IMG/VR virus record: IMGVR_UViG_3300042861_001127
Coordinates: 1-47,281 of that record
DNA length: 47,281 nt
Source: a virus
Strand: one strand, 5' to 3'
Shown here: piece after piece, positions 25,620 to 33,869 of the stretch
How the letters are laid out: each line of letters opens with the position of its first letter
Numbering within the stretch: the first letter of the stretch is position 1
Program-made: the position numbers and the translations under genes
Notes under the pieces: model-generated
Told to the model about the DNA's origin: nothing
The model's database searches: none
Seen by the model: the letters and a program-made list of their open reading frames with translations, nothing else

Positions 25620-27392
25620 ATGAATGAAAGCCCCGATTACCTGTCTATCCCGTGGCGTACAAAAGACCGCTTTCTGATCGAGGCTGAGATGGTGCGCCGT
25701 GGCGGGTACATCATGTCCGGCGGGGTGAAGTACGGGTGCGGCAAGTATCATCACTTCCGCCAGGCCATGACGGCTCTCTGGCCGCACTTCGACTGGCACG
25801 ACTGGTCGGAGCTTCTGATCCGCACGTTCGTCGAGAATCAGGAGGTCGGAATCATGGGCCCTGGTTCATCGGGCAAGACATACGATTCAGCCGCGTTCGG
25901 GCTATGCTCGTTCTACATCTACCCCACCGGGACATCGATCATCATGTCGTCAACGACGCGTGAGGGTCTCCAGCTGCGAATCTGGGGATCGATCAAGGAG
26001 CTTCACAACAAGGCCAAGGCGAAACGCGAGTGGCTCCCGGGGCGCGTGATCGAGAGCCGATTCATCCTGACCAGTTCGGATGAAGATGCCGAGGCGCAGG
26101 ACTTCCGTGATGGCATCATCGGTGTGGCGTGCAAGGTCGGTGGCACGTTCGTGGGTCTGTCGAACTACGTCGGCTTAAAGAACGATCGCGTCATGTTGAT
26201 CGCGGATGAAGCGTCGCTGATGGGGCGCGGCTTTCTGGATTCAGTCGCCAACCTCCGCAAGAACCCGGTGTTCAAGCTGATCGCGATGGGCAACCCCAAG
26301 GACCGCAACGACGCGCTGGGCGTGGTCTGCGAGCCTCACCCGTCGATCGGCGGATGGGAAGGCCTTGAGTACCTCGAAAAGACGCGCACCTGGAGAACGC
26401 GGGCACCCGGTGGTGTGGCTGTCCAGCTGTGTGGATACGACACGCCGAACGCGAAGTTCCCGAAGGGCACCAACCCGTACAAGGGCATCATCACGCCGGA
26501 GCAGATTCAGGCGGACCTCGATTACTACGGCCGCGACTCGTTGCAGTTCTCGATGATGAACCTAGGGCTCCTGCCCCGGGACGGCGGCACCAGGCGCGTG
26601 GTCACCATGTCTCTGTGCGAGCAGAACCAAGCGTTCGACGACCCCGTGTGGGAACGCTCTGACAAGCTGACCAGGATCATCGGTATCGACGCGGCGTACT
26701 CGGGCGTCGGCGGCGATCGCTGCGTAATGACTGACCTGACCTTCGGGCCAGATTCGTCGGGGCGCATCGTGCTAGCATTCAGCGAGGCTCCGATCGTTAT
26801 TCCGGTCACGGCCATCAAAGCCCAGCAGGCCGAGGAGCAGATTGCCGAGTACGTCCTGCTGTACTGCAAGCAGCGCAACATCCCGCCGGAGCGCGTGGGG
26901 TTTGACTCAACGGGACGCGGCACGCTGATGTCGGCGTTCGCCCGCCTGTGGTCACCAGAGGTTGTGCCGATCGAGTTCGGCGGTAAGCCCAGTGACCGCC
27001 CGGTGCGCAAGGGCGATCCAAAGACTGAACGCGAAGCCTACGGCAAGATGGTTACCGCGCTGTGGTACTCGTCGCGCCTGCTGATCGAATCCAAGCAGCT
27101 ACGGAAACTGCCCCGCGAAGTGGCCGAGGAAGGCGCGATGCGCGAGTGGGGAATCGCACGTACCGGGTTGATTGACGTTGAGCCCAAGAACAAGACCAAG
27201 GAGCGCATGGGCCGGTCGCCTGACCTCTGGGATTCGTTCGTCGTTGCGCTCGAAATGGCACGCAGAACGGGTTTTGAGATTGCAGGCGGGCAGGGTGTTG
27301 GTATTGTCAAGCGACAGACACCAAAGTGGCTGACACGTCTGTCAGATAAGCGTCGCACGATGGAGTCTGAACACGCATTAACTTATTCCTGA
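25620..27392 (+). CDS. terL: Terminase large subunit
   Basis: 590 aa from ATG 25620 (MNESPDYLSIPWRTK); an earlier ATG at 25577 would overlap the divergent gene. ATPase motifs: Walker A GPGSSGKT at residue 80 and Walker B VMLIADEAS at 191. Nuclease acidic triad motifs: GIDAAYSG (355), GFDSTGRG (427) and SPDLWDSFVVAL (535). It cuts concatemers and drives DNA into the prohead through the portal. The linker TRRVVTMSLCEQN joins the two domains as in other TerL. No small terminase subunit is seen next to it. Confidence 0.95.
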   Translation: MNESPDYLSIPWRTKDRFLIEAEMVRRGGYIMSGGVKYGCGKYHHFRQAMTALWPHFDWHDWSELLIRTFVENQEVGIMGPGSSGKTYDSAAFGLCSFYIYPTGTSIIMSSTTREGLQLRIWGSIKELHNKAKAKREWLPGRVIESRFILTSSDEDAEAQDFRDGIIGVACKVGGTFVGLSNYVGLKNDRVMLIADEASLMGRGFLDSVANLRKNPVFKLIAMGNPKDRNDALGVVCEPHPSIGGWEGLEYLEKTRTWRTRAPGGVAVQLCGYDTPNAKFPKGTNPYKGIITPEQIQADLDYYGRDSLQFSMMNLGLLPRDGGTRRVVTMSLCEQNQAFDDPVWERSDKLTRIIGIDAAYSGVGGDRCVMTDLTFGPDSSGRIVLAFSEAPIVIPVTAIKAQQAEEQIAEYVLLYCKQRNIPPERVGFDSTGRGTLMSAFARLWSPEVVPIEFGGKPSDRPVRKGDPKTEREAYGKMVTALWYSSRLLIESKQLRKLPREVAEEGAMREWGIARTGLIDVEPKNKTKERMGRSPDLWDSFVVALEMARRTGFEIAGGQGVGIVKRQTPKWLTRLSDKRRTMESEHALTYS

Positions 27393-27393
27393 T

Positions 27394-27792
27394 ATGGCCT
27401 CATTCAATCAAGTCATCCTGATCGGCAACCTCATCAAAGACCCAGAAGTCAAAACGCTCCCCAAGGGGACCACTGTTTGCGCTTTTGGCCTGGCATCAAA
27501 CCGCCGCTGGAAAAGTGAATCCGGTGAGGACAAGGAAGAGGTTTTCTTCGCTAACTGCAAAGCGTTCGGAAAGTCCGCTGACTCGATTGGTAAATACGTC
27601 AAGAAGGGTGACCCGCTGATGGTCACCGGCCGGCTGACCACTGAAAAGTGGACCTCCAAGGATGGCCAGGAGAAGTCATCGACCCGGATCGTGGTCGAGC
27701 AGTTCCAGTTTCTGAAGAGCCGTGATGCTGCGGCGCCAAAGCCTGCCGCTGCCCCGAAGCCTGATCTGGACGCGGACGACCTACCGTTCTAA
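27394..27792 (+). CDS. ssb: Single-stranded DNA-binding protein
   Basis: 132 aa. OB-fold SSB signature: MASFNQVILIGNLIKDPEVK, FFANCKAFGKSADSIGKYVK, GRLTTEKWTSKDGQEKSSTR. A short Pro/Ala/Lys linker leads to the acidic tip DADDLPF, which in SSBs recruits partner proteins. It starts 1 bp after the terL stop, so it is co-expressed with packaging genes. That is an odd place for a replication protein; it may protect single strands or bring partners to DNA ends. The RecT linker could contact its tip (inference). Confidence 0.93.
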   Translation: MASFNQVILIGNLIKDPEVKTLPKGTTVCAFGLASNRRWKSESGEDKEEVFFANCKAFGKSADSIGKYVKKGDPLMVTGRLTTEKWTSKDGQEKSSTRIVVEQFQFLKSRDAAAPKPAAAPKPDLDADDLPF

Positions 27793-27801
27793 ACCTCGCC
27801 C

Positions 27802-28074
27802 ATGAATCGCGATACGTTTCCTCCTGGTGGCTGGCAGTTCTACGAACCCAAGACCAACTGGAGTCCAAAGGACGCTCTGAACTACGGCTTCTACGACATG
27901 GCTCGCTTGATTCACAACCACCGGATTGCAAACAGCATTCCGTCCACGATCGAGCAGGCGATCTCTGACTTGGAGGCCTACACTCGGGCGCGATTCCCTC
28001 AGATTGCAGCCACTCCATCCCACACAGCGAATGTACAACCAAGGGTTTCAGGCTGTCGCACGTGCGGCCGCTAG
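27802..28074 (+). CDS. Small hypothetical phage protein (FPPGGWQFYEPKT type)
   Basis: 90 aa. It begins FPPGGWQFYEPKTNWSPKDA, then DMARLIHNHRIANSIP, a pattern found in many phage proteins near packaging genes. The C-terminus ends SGCRTCGR. Its 3' end overlaps the next gene by 44 bp in another frame. The family is real; function unknown. Its two Cys could pair with the Cys-rich neighbour. Confidence 0.75.
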   Translation: MNRDTFPPGGWQFYEPKTNWSPKDALNYGFYDMARLIHNHRIANSIPSTIEQAISDLEAYTRARFPQIAATPSHTANVQPRVSGCRTCGR

Positions 28075-28423
28075 ACTACGCAGGACCGCTCAAGGGGCAC
28101 GGATCCTAGCTGAATGGCTGGGCGACGGTGGTAAACCTGTCGATCGCCAGCTGGCGCAGGATCGAATTGATACCTGCAACCGCTGTATCCACAACAAACC
28201 CACGGATGCGCGGTCGATCAACAAGGCCGTCGCTGAGGCGATTCTGGAGCAGGAGCAAGCGCGCAACGACCTGGCGATGTTTCTGTACGGAGAAGGCCTT
28301 GCTGGCACCTGCGAGGTCTGCGGGTGCTACCTGAAGCTCAAGGCTTGGGTCCCTTTGAATTATCTTGGCAACCAAGAGATGCCTGATAATTGCTGGATTT
28401 CGCGGGAACGGAAAGCAATCTGA
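28031..28423 (+). CDS. Hypothetical protein with two Cys clusters
   Basis: 130 aa from ATG 28031. The N-terminal basic helix (AVARAAARLRR) is followed by DTCNRCIHN and later GTCEVCGCYLKLKAWVP and PDNCW. Five or six Cys can build a zinc site of the C-x2-C / C-x2-C-x-C type. The layout recurs in phages just upstream of the portal gene. It may help packaging or nucleic-acid binding; unproven. Confidence 0.75.
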   Translation: MYNQGFQAVARAAARLRRTAQGARILAEWLGDGGKPVDRQLAQDRIDTCNRCIHNKPTDARSINKAVAEAILEQEQARNDLAMFLYGEGLAGTCEVCGCYLKLKAWVPLNYLGNQEMPDNCWISRERKAI

Positions 28424-28430
28424 GGTCAAT

Positions 28431-30701
28431 ATGAGTTTCAAAGAACCGAGTAAAGTCTGGAATGTGGTGAGTGCGATGCTTGAGGCCGAACAGCCTCGAT
28501 CCCGCAATCGCGCACGCATCAACGCGACGTTCAATGGCAATCCTCCCTACAGCGAAGAGGAGGCGCGGGACAACCGGATCCAGACCAATGTCAACTTTCT
28601 GGAAGGCACCCGGATCATTCACGCGGCGCGCCAGCAGTTTACCAACGCGTTCCTGAAACCGCAGAATTACTTCTCGGTGGGTCTCGACATCGGCCCACGC
28701 GACAAGCGCACCCAGTGGGGCAACACCATCACGAAGCAGCTGAACCGCGTGATGAAGCGGTCTCCGAAGTATTCCACGGTCTTGGAGTCCCAGTTTGCGG
28801 CCACCGTGCTTCACGGCATCGGTCCCGTCACCTGGCTTCGTGATCGCGACTGGTGCCCATCGGCTCGCGGCACCGAGGACATCCTAGTCCCGACGAACAC
28901 GCTGACCACGATGGAGAACCTGTCGCACTTCGCGATCTACACGTCGTTCACGGCAGCGGACCTGATTCGCATGACCCGGGGTGAGAACGTCGATCCCGGC
29001 TGGAACATGAAGCTGGTCAACGAGTTGCTGGCCAACATGATTCAAGAGGAGGCGACCAGTCTCCAGGTGAACGATTGGTCTGGCCAATACTTCCCCGAGA
29101 AGGTTGAGGAAGATTTCAAGGAGAACTCTGGCTACTGGGGTTCCGACGCGACGCCGGTGCTGCGGTGCTACGACTTCTACTTCTTGGACACGACCAGCGA
29201 CGATCCCTCCTGGCGCCGCCGGATCATCGTGGACCAATACAACAGCGGCATCGGCAATATGCAGACCGCTGGCCAGTGGCTCTTCGATGCCGGCGACCGG
29301 TGCTACGGCCGGGATATCTTTGAGTTGATGCACGTCCAGTTTGCCGACGGCGCTGTCGTCCCTCCGTTCCGCTGGCACTCGGTGCGCTCACTGGGCTACC
29401 TGCTTTACGCGGTCTGCCACCTTCAGAACCGGCTCCGCTGTAAGTTCACCGACTCCGTGTTCGAGCAGATGCTCTGGCTCTTCCGCAACGTCGCCGACGG
29501 TGATGCTGAACGGATGGAGAAGATCGACCTTTTCAACATGGGCGTGATCCCCGAGGGCCTCTCCTGGGTTCCGCAGTCTGAGCGCCATGTCGTGGATTAC
29601 ACGATGCTTTCCGGGGCCATGGCCATGCACCGGCAAATTATGGCCGAGTCCAGCGCGGCCTACACCCAGGACGTGAACGACGGTTCCTCCAAGGAACTGA
29701 CCGCCACCGAGGTGATGGCTCGCGTAAACAACGCCAACGCGCTCATGGGCTCGATGCTCACCCGCGCCTACACCCAGCAGACCTTCCAGTACCGCGAGAT
29801 CGCTCGCCGCTTCTGCACGATTGACCACCCCGACTGCGTTCAGTTCCGCCGCAAGTGCGAGGCCGAGGGCGTTGATCCGTCCGTTTGGAACAACCTGGAC
29901 AGCTGGGATATCATGCCCGAGCGCGTCATGGGCTCCGGAAACAAAATGCTGGAGATCGCGCAGGCCGACCGCCTCATGGCTATCCGCCCGCTGCTGGCAC
30001 CGGATTCACAGGCCGAGGTGGTCCATATGTACGTCGAGGCCAATACGGACGATCCGCTCCTGGCGAACCGGCTCGCACCGGTGGACAACAAGCCGGTCTC
30101 CCCGGCGGTCGAGCGCGCTACGCTGGCTTGGGGTACGCTCATCGACGGTCAGCCGGTGGTTATCGCCAGCGCGATCAATCGGCCCGAGTACATCCAGACG
30201 CTCCTGCAAATGCTGGGCGCTGCGATCGGCAAGATCGAGCAGGCCGGCGGTATGCCGACGATGGAGCGCGTCATGGGCTTGGCCAACGTGATCCAGCACA
30301 TCCAGGAGCAGATCCAGCTGATCTCTCAGGACCCCGGTCAGGAGCAGAACATCAAGCTCTACATGGACGGCATCGGCCAGGCGTCGAACTACATCAAGGG
30401 CTACGTGCAGCGTCTCCAGGAGCAGGCTCAGGCTCAGGCCGAAGCCGGCGCAGCTGGCAATGGTATGGACGCCGAGACGGCAGCCAAGATCCAGTCGATG
30501 ATCATCACCGCGCAGTCCAAGTCCCAGATTGCCGCCGCGAACGCCGAACAGAAGCGTATCCAGAAGCAGGTGGCCTTCGAGCAGGATCAGCAGCGCAAGA
30601 ACGCTAGCACGATCGCCGAGGCCCAGCGCAAGGGCGCCATGACCCGGGCTGATATCGCGGCCATGGATCTCAAGACTCAGGCAGACATCCTTAACCAATG
30701 A
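28431..30701 (+). CDS. Portal protein
   Basis: 756 aa from ATG 28431, with GAGG 6-9 bases upstream. The N-terminal half has the typical podovirus portal features: RINATFNGNPPYSEEEARDN, RIIHAARQQFTNAFLKPQNY, and EATSLQVNDWSGQYFPEKVE. The middle FTDSVFEQMLWLFRNVADGD and SSKELTATEVMARVNNANAL fit the stem and crown. From about residue 660 on, a long Gln/Ala helix (QAQAEAGAAGNG, IAAANAEQKRIQKQVAFEQD) forms a coiled coil that may make the barrel. It forms the ring through which DNA enters and leaves. ATGA overlap with the next gene. Confidence 0.88.
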   Translation: MSFKEPSKVWNVVSAMLEAEQPRSRNRARINATFNGNPPYSEEEARDNRIQTNVNFLEGTRIIHAARQQFTNAFLKPQNYFSVGLDIGPRDKRTQWGNTITKQLNRVMKRSPKYSTVLESQFAATVLHGIGPVTWLRDRDWCPSARGTEDILVPTNTLTTMENLSHFAIYTSFTAADLIRMTRGENVDPGWNMKLVNELLANMIQEEATSLQVNDWSGQYFPEKVEEDFKENSGYWGSDATPVLRCYDFYFLDTTSDDPSWRRRIIVDQYNSGIGNMQTAGQWLFDAGDRCYGRDIFELMHVQFADGAVVPPFRWHSVRSLGYLLYAVCHLQNRLRCKFTDSVFEQMLWLFRNVADGDAERMEKIDLFNMGVIPEGLSWVPQSERHVVDYTMLSGAMAMHRQIMAESSAAYTQDVNDGSSKELTATEVMARVNNANALMGSMLTRAYTQQTFQYREIARRFCTIDHPDCVQFRRKCEAEGVDPSVWNNLDSWDIMPERVMGSGNKMLEIAQADRLMAIRPLLAPDSQAEVVHMYVEANTDDPLLANRLAPVDNKPVSPAVERATLAWGTLIDGQPVVIASAINRPEYIQTLLQMLGAAIGKIEQAGGMPTMERVMGLANVIQHIQEQIQLISQDPGQEQNIKLYMDGIGQASNYIKGYVQRLQEQAQAQAEAGAAGNGMDAETAAKIQSMIITAQSKSQIAAANAEQKRIQKQVAFEQDQQRKNASTIAEAQRKGAMTRADIAAMDLKTQADILNQ

Positions 30702-30961
30702 TCCAAACCCCCAAGCAAGAGTTTCAACGCGACCCGCAACGCCTTAGCGCGCTGAAGCGCACACTGGACTCCTCGGACTTCCAGGCGGCGCTCCTCGCAG
30801 CGTTCAACAATTTCTGCTGGAACCTTCCAGCCTCAGAGAACCCTCAACACGGCTGGAACGCCAACTGTCGGCGACAGGGCGCCAAGGCGTTGATTGAGGA
30901 ACTCAACGGCCTGGTCGAACTGCGGAAAGAGAAAACGCCTACTACTCAGAACCTCGAATGA
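30698..30961 (+). CDS. Small hypothetical protein between portal and scaffold
   Basis: 87 aa, coupled by ATGA on both sides. It contains SDFQAALLAAFNNFCWNLP and GAKALIEELNGLVELR. Short helical proteins with this W-N-L-P...GA-x2-L-x2-L pattern are common at this position in phages. It could be a head-assembly helper. Function unknown. Confidence 0.75.
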   Translation: MIQTPKQEFQRDPQRLSALKRTLDSSDFQAALLAAFNNFCWNLPASENPQHGWNANCRRQGAKALIEELNGLVELRKEKTPTTQNLE

Positions 30962-32205
30962 AATTGCTGCTATCACCAGATGCCCCGACTGAACGGGGCG
31001 CAGATTACACCGACGCCTTTGCTGGCATCGACGCCATCGAAGGACAGGGCCTTGAGAATCCGATGGGCTCAGCGTCGCCGGCACCAGCGCCGGTGGCTCC
31101 CGAGGCGCCAACGCCGACGCCAACGCCGGAACCGCAGGCCGCCACCCCGGCTGCCCCGCAGAAAAACGACGACCTGTTCAACCTCGACAAGCTGGTCACG
31201 CCTAAGACTGAGGCGGCCGCACCTGCCAAAACACCGGAGCCGGCAAAACCGGAGCCTGCGTCCTTGAAGCAGTTCCGCGAGCAGTATGAGATGACCAAGA
31301 AGGAGCGCGACGATTTCGCGGCCAAGGTCGCCGAACTGGAGCGCGCCAAGTCTGAAGGCACCCGCAAGGAAGTCGAAGAAGCCACCAAGGCCCTGAAGGC
31401 CGAGATGGATTCGATCCGCAAGAACGCCGAGGAACTCGATACCGAGGTCCGCTACCTGAACTACACCCGCTCCGGCGAGTACAAGCAGAAGTACGAGACG
31501 CCGCTGCGTGAAGCGTGGCAGACCGCCCTGGGCGACATCGAGGGCATCCGCGTCACAGATGAGGACGGCACAGAGCGTGACGCCAATCATCAGGACATCA
31601 TGGCGCTCCTCAACGTGCCGGTGGCCAAGGCTGCTATCATCGCCCAGGAGACCTTCGGGCCAGCCGCGCCCGAGATCATGGCGCACCGTCGCCGGCTGAT
31701 CGAGTTGACCCAGGCGCGGGACAAGTCCATTGCCGAGTGGAAGGAGAAGGGCGCCCAGCGTGAGGTCGAATCAAAGAAGCAGCTGGAGAGTCGCCAGGCG
31801 CGCTCGCGTGACCTGTTCGAGTCGCAGTTCGCTGACTACGAGAAGACCCACGCCCAGTTGTTCGGCCGAGAAGAGGGTGATGAAGATGGCAACAAGCTCC
31901 TGGATGAGAGCGACCGCCTGGTGCGCATCGCGCTCAAGGGGGAAGGCATCGACGCCGACATGGGCTACGACGACAAGGTGGACCTGATCACCAAGGCCCA
32001 GGCTCAGGTGGCTCTGCGGGCGCGTGCCTACGGGCGTGAGCGCCTGCGTGTGATCCGCCTCCAGCAGAAGGTGGCGGAACTGGAGAAGAAGGTCGGCAAG
32101 GTCCGGTCGTCTGAACCCGGCCAGGGCGAAGGCACCTCGACGGCGACCCGCGTGGCGCCTAAGAACGCGGAGGACGCGATCGACGAACTGCCGTCGGCGT
32201 ACTAA
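30958..32205 (+). CDS. Probable head scaffolding protein
   Basis: 415 aa. A short N-terminus is followed by a Pro/Ala/Thr-rich region to about residue 75 (APEAPTPTPTPEPQ), then a long, highly charged coiled coil (KERDDFAAKVAELERAKSEG; EATKALKAEMDSIRKNAEEL) and RLRVIRLQQKVAELEKKVGK near the C-terminus. Size, charge and position directly after the portal fit a scaffold that shapes the procapsid. The major capsid gene is 3.6 kb away on the other strand, which is unusual. It ends 4 bp into a convergent gene. Confidence 0.75.
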   Translation: MKLLLSPDAPTERGADYTDAFAGIDAIEGQGLENPMGSASPAPAPVAPEAPTPTPTPEPQAATPAAPQKNDDLFNLDKLVTPKTEAAAPAKTPEPAKPEPASLKQFREQYEMTKKERDDFAAKVAELERAKSEGTRKEVEEATKALKAEMDSIRKNAEELDTEVRYLNYTRSGEYKQKYETPLREAWQTALGDIEGIRVTDEDGTERDANHQDIMALLNVPVAKAAIIAQETFGPAAPEIMAHRRRLIELTQARDKSIAEWKEKGAQREVESKKQLESRQARSRDLFESQFADYEKTHAQLFGREEGDEDGNKLLDESDRLVRIALKGEGIDADMGYDDKVDLITKAQAQVALRARAYGRERLRVIRLQQKVAELEKKVGKVRSSEPGQGEGTSTATRVAPKNAEDAIDELPSAY

Positions 32206-32351
32206 CGGGCGGCCTTACGGCCAGCAGCGGCTCGGCGTTGAAACTCTTTCGCGCCGAGTTTTTTTCTGCCGATGAAGGCTGCGAGAGCGCGAGGATCGTC
32301 AGCGCCTTGCTTCTTGAGTTTCGTGACCAGTTTCGCGTACTTCGTTTTCAT
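32202..32351 (-). CDS. Small basic phage protein, 49 aa
   Basis: MKTKYAKLVTKLKKQGADDP, then ALAAFIGRKKLGAKEFQRRA. This is a common basic phage protein with a conserved K-Y-x2-L-V-x2-L...ALAA-x-IG-R-K-K core. ATG 32351. It overlaps the scaffold stop by 4 bp on the opposite strand and contains the plus-strand terminator. Function unknown; the charge suggests DNA or capsid contact. Confidence 0.8.
   Translation of the reverse strand: MKTKYAKLVTKLKKQGADDPRALAAFIGRKKLGAKEFQRRAAAGRKAAR
32230..32265 (+). terminator. Intrinsic terminator of the packaging operon, inside a convergent gene
   Basis: CTCGGCG (32231-32237) pairs with CGCCGAG (32252-32258), followed by seven T (32259-32265). The distance from the scaffold stop is about 25 bases. 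It lies within the coding region of the minus-strand gene at 32202-32351, where the T run encodes the Lys codons of its RRKKLGA segment. It works on the plus strand only. Confidence 0.85.
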
Positions 32352-32355
32352 AGAG

Positions 32356-32601
32356 TCACCAGGCCGCGCAACTCCAGTACTTGGCCGACAGTTTCGTTCC
32401 CGGATTATCGCACCCGTGCCGCGCACGGAAGCTCTTCCGGTTCTTAGCGATGTGCTTCTTGATCGGCATCTTGGGGTCGCCGAACCGGACCAGACGGACT
32501 TTGCCGTCTTCCTTAGCCAGCACAGCGGACTTCTTGGACGCGCCTGGCGTAGACTTGGGCTTGTTGTAGCCGGCGAACTTCTGGCCTCGGTAGGTGATCA
32601 T
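32356..32601 (-). CDS. Small conserved phage protein (DUF6321-like)
   Basis: 81 aa from ATG 32601. The core GKVRLVRFGDPKMPIKKHI, then KSFRARHGCDNPG and SAKYWSCAAW, is a family found next to head and tail genes of many phages. The conserved RFGDP...RARH-x-C...YWSC-x2-W pattern is intact. Four bases separate it from the next gene. Function unknown. Confidence 0.85.
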   Translation of the reverse strand: MITYRGQKFAGYNKPKSTPGASKKSAVLAKEDGKVRLVRFGDPKMPIKKHIAKNRKSFRARHGCDNPGTKLSAKYWSCAAW

Positions 32602-32810
32602 TTGGCTTTGGGAAGAGCGTACCACCCAGCTGGAATCTTCACGGTCGAAGGACCGACCAGCTTACCGTCGCGGTCGAACGCGTAGACCTTGGCCCGCGTC
32701 GGCTCTGCTAGCATCACCGGGTCACCGGAAGGGACCAGGACCACCTTGGTCCGGCAGCCCAGGCAGATCGGCAATACGACCAGCCAGATCAGACTTGAGA
32801 GGTTTGGGTG
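32598..32810 (-). CDS. Small putative lipoprotein (possible outer spanin)
   Basis: 70 aa from ATG 32810 (a TTG 15 bases upstream is possible). The signal LSSLIWLVVLPICLGC ends in a lipobox-like sequence with Cys20. Mature part: VVLVPSGDPVMLAEPTRAKV, then DRDGKLVGPSTVKIPAGWYA. Such short lipoproteins occur in lysis cassettes and may link membranes at lysis. The Cys at -3 of the lipobox is atypical, so lipid attachment is not certain. Its 5' part overlaps the 56-aa gene upstream by 89 bp in another frame. Confidence 0.7.
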   Translation of the reverse strand, partial: HPNLSSLIWLVVLPICLGCRTKVVLVPSGDPVMLAEPTRAKVYAFDRDGKLVGPSTVKIPAGWYALPKAK

Positions 32811-32892
32811 CATTTCCGTCTTCAACCGTTGGCGCAGGCGTTTCCCGGAGCCAGTCCAGGAACGCCTTTGCCAGTTGGTAGATCCAGTTCAC
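32722..32892 (-). CDS. Small overlapping gene, 56 aa, in the lysis-like cassette
   Basis: Starts at GTG 32892 with a GTGA overlap of the holin-like gene stop, and reads VNWIYQLAKAFLDWLRETPA, then LKSDLAGRIADLPGL. The amphipathic or hydrophobic N-terminal helix and Pro-rich tail resemble short phage proteins beside holins. The 3' half is inside the lipoprotein gene in a different frame, recalling overlapping spanin genes, though its N-terminus is a weak membrane helix. Confidence 0.7.
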   Translation of the reverse strand: MNWIYQLAKAFLDWLRETPAPTVEDGNAPKPLKSDLAGRIADLPGLPDQGGPGPFR

Positions 32893-33083
32893 GCAGCTGG
32901 AGCAGCAGGCGGAGTCGGCGGGGTCTTGGAGTTCTTCCAGACGGACCAGCCTACGCCCAGGAGCGTAATCACAGCGCCGGCAAGCTCATTGGCCTGGTCA
33001 ACGGTCACAAGGCCCTTGGCGACAAGGAAACCGCCACCGAACGAAAGTCCGTGGCGGACGATGGATTTGATCGAGTCGTTCAT
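32889..33083 (-). CDS. Holin-like small membrane protein
   Basis: 64 aa. Two hydrophobic segments, GLSFGGGFLVAKGLV (12-26) and ELAGAVITLLGVGWSVWK (33-50), are followed by a short Pro-rich tail (TPPTPPAAPAA). This fits class II holins of many phages, including the W-S-x-W-K end. Coupled by ATGA to the XhlA-like gene upstream. It would form the lethal hole in the inner membrane at lysis. Confidence 0.75.
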   Translation of the reverse strand: MNDSIKSIVRHGLSFGGGFLVAKGLVTVDQANELAGAVITLLGVGWSVWKNSKTPPTPPAAPAA

Positions 33084-33286
33084 TTCAGTCCGATCCTACC
33101 AATGAGTTGAGCTAGCACAACCAAAACCCCGAGGCCGCCAAACAGCTTCCATTGAAACTGCTTGAGGCCTTCGAGGGTGGCTTTGATTCCGTGGATGTCG
33201 GAGACCATCCCTGCGTCTTTGTCGCCGATGATGGTCTCCAGTCTCACGATACGTACCTCAAGGTTGTGAAGGTTCTCCTCCGGCAT
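33080..33286 (-). CDS. XhlA-like membrane-anchored coiled-coil protein
   Basis: 68 aa from ATG 33286. An N-terminal coiled coil (HNLEVRIVRLETIIGDKD, IHGIKATLEGLKQFQ) leads to one C-terminal membrane helix FGGLGVLVVLAQLIGRI. This is the layout of haemolysin XhlA-type proteins that work with holins. ATGA overlap with the holin-like gene. The start overlaps the next upstream gene by 29 bp. Confidence 0.75.
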   Translation of the reverse strand: MPEENLHNLEVRIVRLETIIGDKDAGMVSDIHGIKATLEGLKQFQWKLFGGLGVLVVLAQLIGRIGLK

Positions 33287-33443
33287 TGGTCGGTGCAGTT
33301 TGAGATGCAGCCAACAGAATCTTGTCCTGAAGCGGGATTCCGACGCGACCGTTCTGGCTTCCGCCGGCACGGATGGCGATCTCGATCAGCTGGACAAGGT
33401 TCTGGGCTTCAGTTTGCGTGATGGTGAGCGTGATTTCGTTCAT
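33258..33443 (-). CDS. Small hypothetical protein, 61 aa
   Basis: Begins MNEITLTITQTEAQNLVQLI, then EIAIRAGGSQNGRVGIPLQD. A strand followed by a helix, with a Q-N-L-V-x-L-I heptad. Many phage genomes carry such a short protein beside lysis genes. Its upstream sequence has a GCTTGACGCT element, but only 20 bases before the start, so promoter function is doubtful. Confidence 0.7.
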   Translation of the reverse strand: MNEITLTITQTEAQNLVQLIEIAIRAGGSQNGRVGIPLQDKILLAASQTAPTNAGGEPSQP

Positions 33444-33465
33444 GCGGGGTCAGTGTCTGTCAGCG

Positions 33466-33858
33466 TCAAGCAGCTGGCAACTCTGGACTCGTCATGGGAA
33501 GCATCGGAGGCACGATCATCTCAGGCTCAGGCGGCGGCGTAGGCGGCACCCACGGCAGCGGCAAAACGACAACCGGCGGGTCGATCTGGTTCTGGATCTG
33601 CGCGGTGACGTTCGCTTCGATGGCCGCTTGATCGACGCCAGAAGCGAAGCACCAACCAAGCACCTGCTGCTCGGTCAGATCCTCGTAAGGCGTGAACGAA
33701 CCAGTGGGCGGCTGAAACGACGCGCTGCCGTAGCAGGTGCCGGTGTATTGATCCTGCGAGCCGTTGCACCTCCAGTCGGCGGTGATGACGACATCGGTGA
33801 GAGTGCCTTCGGTCGGCTTAACGAGAAGGCGTTCGATGATCCAAGAGAGGGTGGTCAT
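33466..33858 (-). CDS. Conserved phage virion-region protein (DUF7936-like)
   Basis: 130 aa. It contains ITADWRCNGSQDQYTGTCYG, SASFQPPTGSFTPYEDLTEQ and QVLGWCFASGVDQAAIEANV, a conserved phage pattern where a short beta domain is followed by YEDLTEEQVLGW. The C-terminus is Pro-rich (LPWVPPTPPPEPEM). It is regularly near structural genes. Function unknown. Confidence 0.8.
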   Translation of the reverse strand: MTTLSWIIERLLVKPTEGTLTDVVITADWRCNGSQDQYTGTCYGSASFQPPTGSFTPYEDLTEQQVLGWCFASGVDQAAIEANVTAQIQNQIDPPVVVLPLPWVPPTPPPEPEMIVPPMLPMTSPELPAA

Positions 33859-33869
33859 GGTGGTATGAA

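Noticed and set aside
27802-28423. Programmed frameshift joining two overlapping genes
   Set aside because: The 44-bp overlap shows no slippery heptamer that I can see, and each frame has its own start and a family-like layout.
33443-33465. GCTTGACGCT as promoter for the 61-aa gene
   Set aside because: Only 20 bases separate it from the start codon, too few for a -10 and a transcript start; it may be chance or an operator.
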